DNA of 33,167 bases from an uncultured Pseudomonadota bacterium (GCA_937912125.1 CALDOK010000312.1:1-33167), one strand, 5' to 3'. Positions 25,717 through 33,167 are shown, counted from the stretch's first letter. Translations and numbers: made by a program. The notes: generated from the letters alone by a model not told the origin.

Positions 25717-27427
25717 GCATGGGGCGGGTGAAGCCATCGCGCCGATCCGGTCCCAGGCTGCCCAGCAGGTCCACCGGCCCACCCACCAGCGCGCGGGTGT
25801 GACGGGCGGCGCTCCACCACACCCCCTGCACGGGTCCCAGATCGAAGAACAGGTGCTGCTTGACTCGGCGCACCCGGGGAATCACCACCCCTGAGACAAG
25901 CAGACGCGGACGGGCGTTGCCCCGTCCACAGGGCTCCAGCTGCTGCAGGGCCCGAGCCGCCTGCTCGCCCAGCTCGTGGAGCCCGGCGCCAAGATCAGCG
26001 CGGCGCGAAGGGATCCGCGCCTCGGGCGGGATGTCTCGCTCGAGGTGCTCGGACAGTGCGCGCTCCAGGGCGGGAAGCTGGTCAGCCGGCAGAGAGAAGC
26101 CCGCCGCAGCGGGGTGTCCGCCGAAGCGGGTGAGCAGGTGGCGCGCGCACTCGAGGGCCGCCACCGCGTCGACCCCCGGGACCGAGCGCAGGCTGCCCGT
26201 GGCCTTGCCATCACTCACCGCGGCCACCGCCACGGGGCGCTGCAGCGCCTCGCGCAGCTTGCCCGCCACGATGCCCACCACCCCCCGGTGCCAACCCTCG
26301 GCCTCAGAGCCATGGAACACCGGAAAGGCCGCGCAGCGGGGAGGAGCCTCCGTGTCGGAGCCCGGCAACACCCGCGCCGAGATCTGCTCCACCAGGCTCT
26401 CTTGCAGCCGCTGGCGCTTGCGGTTCAGGGCGTCCAGCTCCCGGGCCAGCACCTGCGCGCGGCCGTCGTCCCGCGCCTGGAACAGCTCCAGGATCATGCT
26501 GGCCTGAGCCAGGCGGCCGGCCGCGTTCACCCGGGGCCCCAGGCGGAAGCCCAGGTCTCCCGCGTTCAGGGTGCGCCCCGCACAGCCCGCCACCTCGAGC
26601 AGCGCCTGTAGCCCCGGGGCGTGGGGACCCTGGCTGAGGGCCTCGAGGCCGAGGGTGACGATGGCACGGTTCTCGAGGGGCGAGAGGTCCACCACATCGG
26701 CCACCGTGCCCAGGCTCACCAGCTTCAGCAGCGAGCGCAGCAGCCGCTCCCGCTGCGGATGTTCGACCAGCAGCGCCTGAGCCAGCTTGAAGCACACCCC
26801 CACCGCCGCCAGCTTGGTGTTGGGGTAGCCACAGCCAGGGCGACCAGGACAGAGCACGGCCACAGCCTTGGGCACGTCCTCGCCCCGCACCAGGTGGTGG
26901 TCGCAGATGATCACGTCCATGCCCAGCTGCACCGCGAGATCCACCGCCGCGTGGTCCTTTACGCCGATGTCGGCGGTCACCAGCAGCCGCACACCAGCCT
27001 CGGACGCCGCGGCCACCGCCGCCTGGCTCAGGCCGTAGCCCTCGCCCATTCGATCCGGGATGTGGTGATCCACGCCCGTGCGGGCCCCCAGGGCGACCAG
27101 GGTGGCCCGCAGCACCAGGGCGGAGCTCGCGCCATCCACGTCGTAGTCGGTGACGACGCGGACCCGCTCGCCACCGGCCACCGCGCGCTGGATGCGCTCG
27201 ACCGCGGGGGCCATGTCCCGCAGCAACCAGGGGTCGTGGAAGTGCTCCCAGCTGGGCTCGAGGAAGGCCCGAGCCCTCTCTGCGTCCCCGTGGCCCCGGG
27301 TGACCAGGCAGCGGGCCAGCAGGGGATGGACGCCCAGCTCGGCTGCGAGATCGGCGGAGCGTGCGGGATCGGTGGCAGCCTGCACCCAGCGGGCCCCGGT
27401 GAAGGACAGGGGTTCGGCAGCGCTCAC
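25676..27427 (-). CDS. recJ: Single-stranded-DNA-specific exonuclease RecJ
   Basis: RecJ degrades single-stranded DNA 5' to 3' in recombination and repair. The 583-residue protein (E. coli RecJ 577) has the DHH phosphoesterase motifs: D94-Y-D-V-D98-G (motif I), TADIGVKDH (motif II, usually TVDNGI), CDHHLV (motif III) and VSLGTVADVVDL with RVNAAGRL. The DHHA1 domain shows FGGHPAAAGFSL. The C-terminal OB-type domain (PCGRGNARPRLLVSGVV to HLFFDL) is present. The start is GTG 27427, overlapping the TGA of the upstream GTPase gene (GTGA), so expression is probably coupled to it. The last 14 codons overlap the convergent LolA-like gene. Confidence 0.94.
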   Translation of the reverse strand: MSAAEPLSFTGARWVQAATDPARSADLAAELGVHPLLARCLVTRGHGDAERARAFLEPSWEHFHDPWLLRDMAPAVERIQRAVAGGERVRVVTDYDVDGASSALVLRATLVALGARTGVDHHIPDRMGEGYGLSQAAVAAASEAGVRLLVTADIGVKDHAAVDLAVQLGMDVIICDHHLVRGEDVPKAVAVLCPGRPGCGYPNTKLAAVGVCFKLAQALLVEHPQRERLLRSLLKLVSLGTVADVVDLSPLENRAIVTLGLEALSQGPHAPGLQALLEVAGCAGRTLNAGDLGFRLGPRVNAAGRLAQASMILELFQARDDGRAQVLARELDALNRKRQRLQESLVEQISARVLPGSDTEAPPRCAAFPVFHGSEAEGWHRGVVGIVAGKLREALQRPVAVAAVSDGKATGSLRSVPGVDAVAALECARHLLTRFGGHPAAAGFSLPADQLPALERALSEHLERDIPPEARIPSRRADLGAGLHELGEQAARALQQLEPCGRGNARPRLLVSGVVIPRVRRVKQHLFFDLGPVQGVWWSAARHTRALVGGPVDLLGSLGPDRRDGFTRPMLTVEDARRSDPAG

Positions 27428-28698
27428 GAGAGGAAGAGCCAGACTACGCCTACGCCCAAGCCGAAGCCGATGGCGAGGGTGAACAGCGTGGGGACCGTGT
27501 GAGAGCTCGAGGGTGCGGACAGGGGCTCGGGCGCGGCCACCCGAGGCGGCGCCGGGTCGGTGACCAGCCTCACCCGCACCCGCCGCAGCCGGCCATTATC
27601 GGGGTCGCACACCGAGATGCGCACCATGACCGTGCCGTCCACCTCCAGGATGGGATCGGAGACCGAGTGCACCTCGTAGCCATCGAGCTGAGGCGGCAGG
27701 TAGGGCAGCGTGACCACCGCGTAGGCGGGGATGGCGGGATCGTGCACCGGTGGGAGGACAGGCGCGCCGCGAAGTGCCGGCTGAGTGTCCTCGTGGGGCA
27801 CCGCCCGAGCGGCTGGGGGCGGCGGATCGACGGGCACCTGAGCCAGCTCCGCGCCCTCGGGGATGGCCGTGTCGGAGTCGGCGTCGTCCTCGAGGCCTGG
27901 AGGGGACTCCTCGGTCGGGTCGGGGACCTCCGGCAGATCGGGCTGGGGCATGAACGGGATCGGCTCGAGATCCTCCAGCCTGGTGCTGGCGGCTTCGGGG
28001 CCGTCGTCACTGCGCAGCTGAGCGATGGAGTGCAGCGTCTGCCGGACCTCCTCACCATCGGGCAGCGTCGGGCTGATAGCGCCGCGCACCAGGTCGCCGT
28101 CGCTGCCCCCCGCCAGCTCGGCCTCCACCCGGGTGGACACCGCCTCGAGGGCTGCCTGGAAGGCATCAGCGATGCCCTGCCCCTGGGTGGCCACGGTCTC
28201 GACCGCGGGTGCGCCCCGGGCATTCAGGGCGAGCTCCAGCACCTTGGGGGACAGCGCGTCGGGCAGGTCACGCTTGTTGTACTGCATGACCAGCGGCATC
28301 TCGTCCAGACCGCGACCCAGGCTGGCCAAGGCGCGCTGCAGCTCGTTGAGGCTCTGGACATTGGCGCTGAGTTGGTCAGGGTGGGAGTCGGCCACGAACA
28401 CCACCCCGTCCGCGCCCTGCAGCAGCAAGCGCCGGGTGGCCCGGTACAGGGCCTGCCCCGGTACGCCCAGGATCTTCACCCGGCCGCGGAAACCGGCGAT
28501 CGTGCCCCACATCAGCGGCAGGTAGTCGAAGTAGAGGGTCCGCTCCTCCTGGGTGTCCAGGGTCTCGAGATCACCGCGGCGGCCACGGGGCGTGTAGTCG
28601 TGCAGGGCCTGCAGGCTGGTGGTCTTGCCCGAGAGCGCCGGGCCCCAGTACACGATGCGCGCCTCGATCTCGCGCTGCCTGAAGTGGATGATGGCCAT
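27424..28698 (-). CDS. MglA-like small GTPase with long linker and C-terminal membrane anchor
   Basis: Residues 1-190 form a Ras-like GTPase of the MglA group: IVYWGPALSGKTT (P-loop, residues 15-27), FDYLPL (57-62), VPGQALYRATRR (79-90) and NKRDLP (141-146). MglA binds GTP at cell poles and controls motility polarity in Myxococcus. Unlike MglA (about 195 residues), this protein continues for ~235 residues: an acidic, Pro-rich linker (about 205-310), a small beta-rich domain (about 315-380, YLPPQLDGYEVHSVSDPI), and a final hydrophobic helix VPTLFTLAIGFGLGVGVVWL at the extreme C-terminus. It should therefore be a tail-anchored inner-membrane GTPase. I chose ATG 28698-28696 (MAIIHFRQREI) because it matches MglA starts; ATG 28728 is possible. 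No MglB-type activator gene is visible. Confidence 0.85.
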   Translation of the reverse strand: MAIIHFRQREIEARIVYWGPALSGKTTSLQALHDYTPRGRRGDLETLDTQEERTLYFDYLPLMWGTIAGFRGRVKILGVPGQALYRATRRLLLQGADGVVFVADSHPDQLSANVQSLNELQRALASLGRGLDEMPLVMQYNKRDLPDALSPKVLELALNARGAPAVETVATQGQGIADAFQAALEAVSTRVEAELAGGSDGDLVRGAISPTLPDGEEVRQTLHSIAQLRSDDGPEAASTRLEDLEPIPFMPQPDLPEVPDPTEESPPGLEDDADSDTAIPEGAELAQVPVDPPPPAARAVPHEDTQPALRGAPVLPPVHDPAIPAYAVVTLPYLPPQLDGYEVHSVSDPILEVDGTVMVRISVCDPDNGRLRRVRVRLVTDPAPPRVAAPEPLSAPSSSHTVPTLFTLAIGFGLGVGVVWLFLS

Positions 28699-28857
28699 GG
28701 CGCCCTGCGTGGTTCGGACCCGCATCATGCCACACTTGGGTCCGCGAGGTCAGGCTGGAGCACGATCAGGGCTGCCCGCCGCAGAGCGCGCGGACACACG
28801 CCGCGTTCGCTGGCCACCGCTGGTCGAGCGCGCTAGGCTCCCGACCCTGGAGCGGCC

Positions 28858-29694
28858 ATGCATCCCATCATCCCCTGCTTCGAGCGCATCGTCTTCACCC
28901 TGCCGGAGTTCCTGGGCAGCCTGCAGCTGCACGGCTTCGGTATCCTGGTGGCCTCCGGCTTCCTCGCGGCGGCCAACCTCGGCCAGCGCAAGTGCCGCCG
29001 CGATGGCCTCGATCCCGAAGTGGTCAACAAGTTCCTGTTCTGGATCGTGGCGGGCGTGTTCATCGGCGGTCACCTGGGCCACGCGCTGATGTACGACCCC
29101 AAGCACTACTGGGAGAACCCCCAGGAGCTGCTGCACGTCTGGCAGGGCCTGTCCAGCTTCGGTGGCTTCGTCGCCTCGGCCATCTTCGTGGCGGTCTTCC
29201 TCAAGCGCAACAAGCTGCCGCTGTGGGCCTTCGGCGACGTCATCGCCTACGGCTTGTCCCTGGGCTGGTTCCTGGGCCGCATGGGCTGCACCGCGGCCCA
29301 CGACCACCCGGGCCGGGTCTCCGAGTTCTTCCTGGCCATCCCGGGCATGTGCCCCGTGTCCTCGGCCCGCGGCGGCGTGGACTGCTTCGTGGCCTGCCAC
29401 GATCTGGGCTTCTACGAGGCCCTGTTCACCCTGGGCATGCTGCTGGTGTTCCTGTGGCTCGATCGCAAGCCGCGGCACACCGGGTTCTTCCTCGGCTGGA
29501 TGATCACCGCCTACGCCCCCGTGCGCTTCGGCATGGACTTCTTGCGCCACCCCAGCACTGACGTGCGCTACTTCGGCCTCACCCCGGCCCAGTACGGCTG
29601 CTTCGTCATGCTCGCCTTCGGCCTCTGGATCCTCATCGGGCGGCGCAACGCGCCCACCATCCAGCAGGTGGTCGCGCAGGCCCGAGGGGCCTGA
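28858..29694 (+). CDS. lgt: Prolipoprotein diacylglyceryl transferase (divergent)
   Basis: Lgt transfers diacylglycerol to the lipobox Cys of prolipoproteins in the inner membrane. The 278-residue protein has about seven hydrophobic segments, with LQLHGFGILVASGFLA at the N-terminus, GGHLGHALMYDP then GLSSFGGF, GRMGCTAAHDHPG, and HDLGFYEALF in the position of HPTQLYE. The usual RxGNFxNxE motif is replaced by RMGCTAAHDHPG, and a Cys-containing insert (GMCPVSSARGGVDCFVACHD) follows. A catalytically active divergent Lgt is likely, but a paralogue with another substrate is possible. GGAG at 28849-28852 supports the ATG start. It converges on the hydrolase gene with a 3-bp gap. Confidence 0.86.
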   Translation: MHPIIPCFERIVFTLPEFLGSLQLHGFGILVASGFLAAANLGQRKCRRDGLDPEVVNKFLFWIVAGVFIGGHLGHALMYDPKHYWENPQELLHVWQGLSSFGGFVASAIFVAVFLKRNKLPLWAFGDVIAYGLSLGWFLGRMGCTAAHDHPGRVSEFFLAIPGMCPVSSARGGVDCFVACHDLGFYEALFTLGMLLVFLWLDRKPRHTGFFLGWMITAYAPVRFGMDFLRHPSTDVRYFGLTPAQYGCFVMLAFGLWILIGRRNAPTIQQVVAQARGA

Positions 29695-29697
29695 GGC

Positions 29698-30699
29698 TCA
29701 GAGCGGGGCTACGGCCCCGCTGGACCGCAGCGCGTCGTAGAACTCTCCTCCAGCCTGCCACCAGTGGCCGCGAGCGGCATCGTCCAGCCCCGCCGCCCAG
29801 ACCACACCTGCGACGAGCAGTCCGCGCACCGCCGCCTGGATCTCCTCGTCCCCGAAGCTGTCGTTGCTGCCCGTGCAGACCGCGGTGCAGAGCCAGTCCG
29901 TGGGGCTCTCGAAGTCGCAGTGATCCGCCTCGGTGACCCGCACCCCCAACCCCTGGGGTGCATCGATGATCATGTCCAGTCCGTTGCCGGAGCTGTTGCA
30001 CGAGCTGGGCTCGCCCACCATGCCCAGCACAGGCATACCCAGCGCCGGAGCCGACGCCGCGCCCAGATCCTCGTAGTCCACAGGGTCCATCAGCAGCACC
30101 GCCACCGTGTCGTCGCTCTGGCTGGCCGCCAACACCGACGCGAGCCCACCTGCAGAGTGCCCCGCATAGATCACCGGGCCACCCCCCAGGGCCTCGTTGA
30201 GCGCCACCAGCTCCTGACCGTTCGCCTCGTGATCCGAGTCGAGGACCCAGGCGTGGCACAGCCCAGGCGTGACCACCTCGAGCCCCCACGAGGCCATGCC
30301 CTCGGCCCATCCCGCCACATTGGAGGAGGCGCGAGAGAAGCCATGGCTCAGGATCACCCGCGGGCCGCTCGCACGGTCGGGGCTGTAGACCTGCACCTGC
30401 ATGGTGCATGACGCGCTCACCGCATGGCTCTCGCTGCGGCTGCTGACCGACTGTTCCCCAGCCAGGCGGTAGTCCACCGCCGGGGCGGGCTGAGTGTCGG
30501 TGTCCGTATCCGCGTCCGTGTCGGCATCGGCGTCGGCGTCGGCGTCGGCGTCGGCATCCGTGTCCGTGTCCGTGTCCGTGTCCGTGTCCGTGTCCGTGTC
30601 GCTATCGGACGGAGCAGCGCTGTCCCCAGGCTTGTCTGGCTCCATGCAAGAACTGACCACCAGGAAGAACAGAGCCGAAAGAAGGAAGAAAGCTCGCAC
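29698..30699 (-). CDS. Alpha/beta-hydrolase lipoprotein with Asp-Thr/Asp-Ala linker
   Basis: The 333-residue protein has a lipoprotein signal (LFFLVVSSC, Cys18), a linker of 18 Asp-Thr or Asp-Ala pairs (residues 34-69), then an alpha/beta hydrolase resembling the dienelactone hydrolase/chlorophyllase/polyester hydrolase group. Landmarks: oxyanion region ILSHGFSR, nucleophile Ser182 in YAGHSAGG, acid candidate in MDPVDYED, and His260 in EADHCDFESP. Two late Cys pairs (EPSSCNSSG and WLCTAVC) may form disulfides. It is expected on the cell surface or in the periplasm, hydrolysing an ester; the substrate is unknown. The start is GTG with GAGGTG upstream. It diverges from a TetR gene across 97 bp that hold a palindrome, so TetR control is likely. 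Confidence 0.85.
   Translation of the reverse strand: MRAFFLLSALFFLVVSSCMEPDKPGDSAAPSDSDTDTDTDTDTDTDTDADADADADADADTDADTDTDTQPAPAVDYRLAGEQSVSSRSESHAVSASCTMQVQVYSPDRASGPRVILSHGFSRASSNVAGWAEGMASWGLEVVTPGLCHAWVLDSDHEANGQELVALNEALGGGPVIYAGHSAGGLASVLAASQSDDTVAVLLMDPVDYEDLGAASAPALGMPVLGMVGEPSSCNSSGNGLDMIIDAPQGLGVRVTEADHCDFESPTDWLCTAVCTGSNDSFGDEEIQAAVRGLLVAGVVWAAGLDDAARGHWWQAGGEFYDALRSSGAVAPL
30493..30600 (-). repeat. Hexanucleotide repeat array, 18 units, Asp-(Thr/Ala) linker
   Basis: On the minus strand 18 consecutive hexamers (GACACG, GACGCC and variants) encode seven Asp-Thr, six Asp-Ala, then a mixed run of five pairs. Blocks of identical codons (six GACACG-type units in a row, then GACGCC units) point to recent slippage expansion. 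Copy number can change without altering the frame. Confidence 0.9.
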
Positions 30700-30742
30700 G
30701 AGACACCTCGAGGCCGGGCAGAACGGCTATCAAAAATCAACG

Positions 30743-30758
30743 TACCTATCTATCGGTA
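30743..30758. promoter_or_regulatory. Probable TetR-family operator
   Basis: The imperfect palindrome TACCTATCTATCGGTA has perfect TACC/GGTA ends (12 of 16 positions symmetric). A second symmetric reading, ATCTA-TCGG-TAGAT (30748-30761), overlaps it. It lies in an unusually AT-rich stretch in the 97-bp gap between the divergent hydrolase and tetR genes. TetR regulators usually bind such sites next to their own gene. Binding is inferred. Confidence 0.5.
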
Positions 30759-30796
30759 GATTGTCCAGCGTGCTAAGCCTGCCACGTGAGGTGAAC

Positions 30797-31441
30797 ATGG
30801 CGACCGAAGGCAAGAAGCGCAGGCCCGGGCGGCCCCGCAACCCCATCGCGCGGCACACGCTGCTGTCCCTGGCGCTGCAGGCCTTCGCCGAGCGGGGCTA
30901 TTCCGGTGCCAGCATGGGCGACATCGCCAGCTCCGCCGGCCTCCGCAAGGCGTCCCTCTTCCACCACTTCCCCAGCAAAGATGCCCTGTACCTCGAGGTG
31001 CTCGCCACCGTGCAGGCCGAGCTCGGAGCCCAGATCACCGAGGCCAAGCTGCTGCGGGGCAGCTTCCTCGAGCGGCTCGACAAGCTCGGCACCCTGGCCG
31101 GCTCCTACCTGGGCGCCAACCCCGGGGCCGCCAAGGTCCTGCTGCGCGAGCTCCTCGACCGCGGCCCCTACTACCAGGGCGCGGGCGCCGAGACCGTCCA
31201 GGTCACCCTCGACAGCATCGCGGCGTTCCTGCAGGCGGGCATGTTCGAGGGAGAGATCCCAGCACAGGATCCGCACCACCTCGCCCTGAGCATCGCCTCT
31301 GTGCACCTGACCTACTTCTCGGTCCCCCACGTCTGCGGCGAGCTGCTCGAGGCCGACATCTTCGATCCAGAGGTCAACCTGGCCCGCACCGAGGCGGTGC
31401 TCGAGCAGGTGCGACGCATGTGTGGCGCGCAGCAAGCATAG
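30797..31441 (+). CDS. TetR/AcrR-family transcriptional regulator
   Basis: The 214-residue protein has the TetR N-terminal DNA-binding domain: a basic arm (KKRRPGRPRN), then LSLALQAFAERGYSGASMGD and the helix-turn-helix IASSAGLRKASLFHHFPSKD. The C-terminal ligand domain is helical and divergent, so the inducer cannot be named. ATG 30797 with GAGGTGAAC directly before it is the start; the in-frame extension back to 30494 is the antisense of the Asp-Thr repeat and is not real. It probably represses itself and the divergent alpha/beta-hydrolase lipoprotein through the palindrome at 30743-30758. Confidence 0.92.
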   Translation: MATEGKKRRPGRPRNPIARHTLLSLALQAFAERGYSGASMGDIASSAGLRKASLFHHFPSKDALYLEVLATVQAELGAQITEAKLLRGSFLERLDKLGTLAGSYLGANPGAAKVLLRELLDRGPYYQGAGAETVQVTLDSIAAFLQAGMFEGEIPAQDPHHLALSIASVHLTYFSVPHVCGELLEADIFDPEVNLARTEAVLEQVRRMCGAQQA

Positions 31442-31493
31442 CGGCGCCCACACCAATGCAGACGCCACTCGCCAAGCGCAGCCGCCACCGAGC

Positions 31494-33041
31494 CTAGTGC
31501 TCGATCTCCGAGTTCAGCTCGAAGCCCGTGATGGTCTCGAGGGCCTCAGTGGCCGCGTTGTAGAAGCTGATGCGGCCCAGATCGTGCTCCTGGCTGACCC
31601 AGGCGTAGCTGGTGTCGGGCAGCACGCCCACGTGCTCGGGCTGGCTCTTGAGGCCGATCTCTTCGTACAGCAGCGTGTCGTAGTCCAGCCTCACCAGTGA
31701 ATCGATGCCGTCCTGCACGAAGTAGCCATGGAAGCCGTCCCGGCTGTTGGCATACTCCAGGGGCTCGGACTCGAGGGTCAGCGGGTTGGCACGGAAGTCG
31801 GCGAGATCCACCATCGACAGCGCCCAGCGGTCGTAGAAGGCGCCGTTGGGGTCCGCGTCCTCCGCGTTCTCCTGCGTGTGGAACACCAGCAAGGTCTCGC
31901 CCGTGGGGGAGATGGACAGGGAGTCCACCGGCTTGACCAGGCTACGCACGGTCACGTCGCCGCTGACGACGTCCCAGGTGGCGTACCGATCCTGGAGCAG
32001 CGCCGTGGTGTACAGGATGCCGCCGGAGCCGTCAGGCAGCATGTTCAGGCTGCCCAGCACGAAGCTGGAGGGAAGCGCCACGACCTCGGGCTCCGCGAAG
32101 GGATCAGAGGTGCTGAGCAGCCACAGCTCCGAGTCCCCACGGGACACCACCACGGCCTTGCTGCCGTCGGGCGTGATGTCCAGATCCGTCGGGTTGAAGC
32201 CCACCGGCACACGGTCGACCTGCAGGGTCTCGAGGTCCACCACCACGATCTCGTTGGCACCGAACTGCCGCACGAACGCGTAGCTGCCATCGGGCGCCAC
32301 CTCGAGCTCCTCGGCCTTGACCGGGTCCAGCAGATCCTCGGCGATCTGCACCATGGTGGGGCCCGGGGAGGCCGCCGTGAGGTCGATCATGGCCAGGTAC
32401 TGGTCGCTGACCACGATGGCCAGGTCGGAGGCGGCGGTGAACTGGACCTGACGCGGGCTGGCGCCCACCACCATCGGGAAGTCCTCGAAGCTGTCGGTGT
32501 CCACCAGCGAGATCTCGTTGAAGGACTGGGCCCCGCCCTCGTCGTCCAGCTCGTCGTCCTCGACGTCGGCGTCGTGGTAGACCACCACCCAGCGGCCGTC
32601 AGGGGACATGGACATGGCGTTGAGGTTGGCGCGCACGGGCACGTCCACCACCTCGAGGCTCTCCGCGTCCACGATGCTCACGTCGTTGGACTCGGAGTTG
32701 AAGCTGACCGCCTTGGTGTAGTCGGGGCTGGTGGCCACCGCGGCCGGATGCAGGCCCACGTCCACCGTGATGACCTCGAGGGAGGGCACGCTGACACGGG
32801 TGAGCGTGTTGCGCTCGGGGTTGGCCACGAAGACGTACTTGTCCGTGGTAGCCGGCGGCAGCATCAGGAAGTCTTCTTCCGTCTCGCTGCCCCAGTCCGT
32901 GTCCGCGTCCGCGTCGGTGTCGGTGTCACCCTCAGCGGGGGCGCCCCAGCCGCCGCTGTCGTCTTTGTCGTAGCCCATGGAGAAACAGCCCGCGGTACAC
33001 AGCAGGGCGAGACCCAGCACGGGAATGGTAGAGAGCTTCAT
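31494..33041 (-). CDS. YVTN/WD40-like beta-propeller lipoprotein
   Basis: The 515-residue protein has a lipobox (LCTAGC, Cys19), an Asp-rich linker with Asp-Thr/Asp-Ala pairs (about residues 39-49), then about seven repeats typical of YVTN-type propellers: KYVFVANPERNTLTRVSVPS, LNAMSMSPDGRWVVVYHD, LEVAPDGSYAFVRQFGANEI, PTDLDITPDGSKAVVVSRGD, LSISPTGETLLVFHTQ, PEHVGVLPDTSYAWVSQ. Propellers of this kind usually bind proteins or ligands rather than catalyse. It is expected at the outer membrane surface or in the periplasm. GGAGGAG six bases before the ATG supports the start. It follows the edge-truncated beta-barrel gene by 69 bp on the same strand and may be its partner. Confidence 0.86.
   Translation of the reverse strand: MKLSTIPVLGLALLCTAGCFSMGYDKDDSGGWGAPAEGDTDTDADADTDWGSETEEDFLMLPPATTDKYVFVANPERNTLTRVSVPSLEVITVDVGLHPAAVATSPDYTKAVSFNSESNDVSIVDAESLEVVDVPVRANLNAMSMSPDGRWVVVYHDADVEDDELDDEGGAQSFNEISLVDTDSFEDFPMVVGASPRQVQFTAASDLAIVVSDQYLAMIDLTAASPGPTMVQIAEDLLDPVKAEELEVAPDGSYAFVRQFGANEIVVVDLETLQVDRVPVGFNPTDLDITPDGSKAVVVSRGDSELWLLSTSDPFAEPEVVALPSSFVLGSLNMLPDGSGGILYTTALLQDRYATWDVVSGDVTVRSLVKPVDSLSISPTGETLLVFHTQENAEDADPNGAFYDRWALSMVDLADFRANPLTLESEPLEYANSRDGFHGYFVQDGIDSLVRLDYDTLLYEEIGLKSQPEHVGVLPDTSYAWVSQEHDLGRISFYNAATEALETITGFELNSEIEH
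32895..32927 (-). repeat. Short Asp-Thr/Asp-Ala hexamer array in the propeller lipoprotein
   Basis: Eleven codons on the minus strand encode DTDTDADADTD from GAC-ACC, GAC-GCG and GAC-ACG units. It is the third, shortest member of the linker-repeat class seen at 2-37 and 30493-30600. Confidence 0.8.
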
Positions 33042-33110
33042 GTCGAACTCCTCCAGGAGTGGCTCCGCAGATCGAGGATAGACCCAGGGAGCGTGGCTCG
33101 TCTGCTGAAA

Positions 33111-33167
33111 TCAGAACCGAACGCCCAGGCCCCAGCGGAAGACCAGGCCACGGTTGGTGAGGCTGCC
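33111..33167 (-). CDS. C-terminal end of a probable outer-membrane beta-barrel protein
   Basis: The minus strand reads GSLTNRGLVFRWGLGVRF and then TGA (33113-33111), open to the window edge. The alternating pattern ending in an aromatic Phe is the classical last strand recognised by the BAM complex. The distance and strand fit a gene directly upstream of the propeller lipoprotein. Only 18 residues are visible, so the family cannot be named. Confidence 0.6.
   Translation of the reverse strand, partial: GSLTNRGLVFRWGLGVRF

Noticed and set aside
30493-30600. Possible CRISPR array
   Set aside because: The repeats are contiguous hexamers without spacers and encode an in-frame linker.
30494-30796. 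N-terminal extension of the TetR frame rich in Ser-Val repeats
   Set aside because: The Ser-Val repeat is the antisense of the Asp-Thr/Asp-Ala array of the divergent gene. A good ribosome binding site and start lie at 30797.

Overview
The window is GC-rich (about 70% by eye), densely packed DNA from a Gram-negative bacterium. It reads most like a member of the Myxococcota or a related deltaproteobacterial lineage. This assignment is an inference from four things: lipoproteins with Asp-Thr/Asp-Ala linkers, an MglA-like GTPase, a full outer-membrane lipid-transport (Mla) set, and a FabL-type enoyl reductase. I support 29 coding regions, two of them cut by the window ends. I see no tRNA, rRNA, CRISPR array, insertion sequence, prophage or plasmid gene.

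Layout. 1-3.7 kb: the end of a secreted SGNH esterase, a Qnr-like pentapeptide-repeat protein, a DUF6765-like protein and a CoA-pyrophosphatase-type Nudix hydrolase. 3.9-6 kb: signal peptidase I facing a protein that joins a degenerate PP2C domain to a cyclic-nucleotide-binding domain. 6-11.2 kb (plus strand): transglutaminase-like protein, ABC exporter ATPase, small lipoprotein, MlaE, MlaF and a DUF4342/TPR protein; the three junctions from the exporter ATPase to mlaF overlap. 11.2-15.4 kb (minus): murJ, a lipoprotein, an outer-membrane-type protein and fabL. 15.5-18.7 kb: a very long topoisomerase III. 18.7-20.1 kb: a CotH-type lipoprotein kinase. 20.2-25.7 kb (plus): MlaD, an ABC exporter permease, a TPR lipoprotein and a LolA/DUF4292-like lipoprotein. 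25.7-28.7 kb (minus): a tail-anchored MglA-like GTPase coupled to recJ. 28.9-33.2 kb: lgt, an alpha/beta-hydrolase lipoprotein divergent from a TetR regulator, a beta-propeller lipoprotein, and the last residues of a probable outer-membrane beta-barrel protein.

How the genes fit together. Most of the window serves the cell envelope: secretion and lipoprotein maturation (lepB, lgt), the peptidoglycan precursor flippase (murJ), fatty acid synthesis (fabL), lipid transport between membranes (mlaE, mlaF, mlaD), an ABC exporter, and at least seven predicted lipoproteins. The most striking feature is that two transporters are each split between two plus-strand clusters. Cluster A (6.0-11.2 kb) has the exporter ATPase with MlaE and MlaF. 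Cluster B (20.2-25.7 kb) has MlaD with an exporter permease. They are separated by about 9 kb of unrelated genes. The clusters look like two halves of one ancestral envelope-transport locus, and the associated TPR, DUF4342-TPR and LolA-like proteins are candidate accessory parts.

All eight convergent gene pairs end within about 52 bp of each other and three overlap, so there is almost no room for classical terminators. The longest stretch without a gene is 247 bp (3700-3946).
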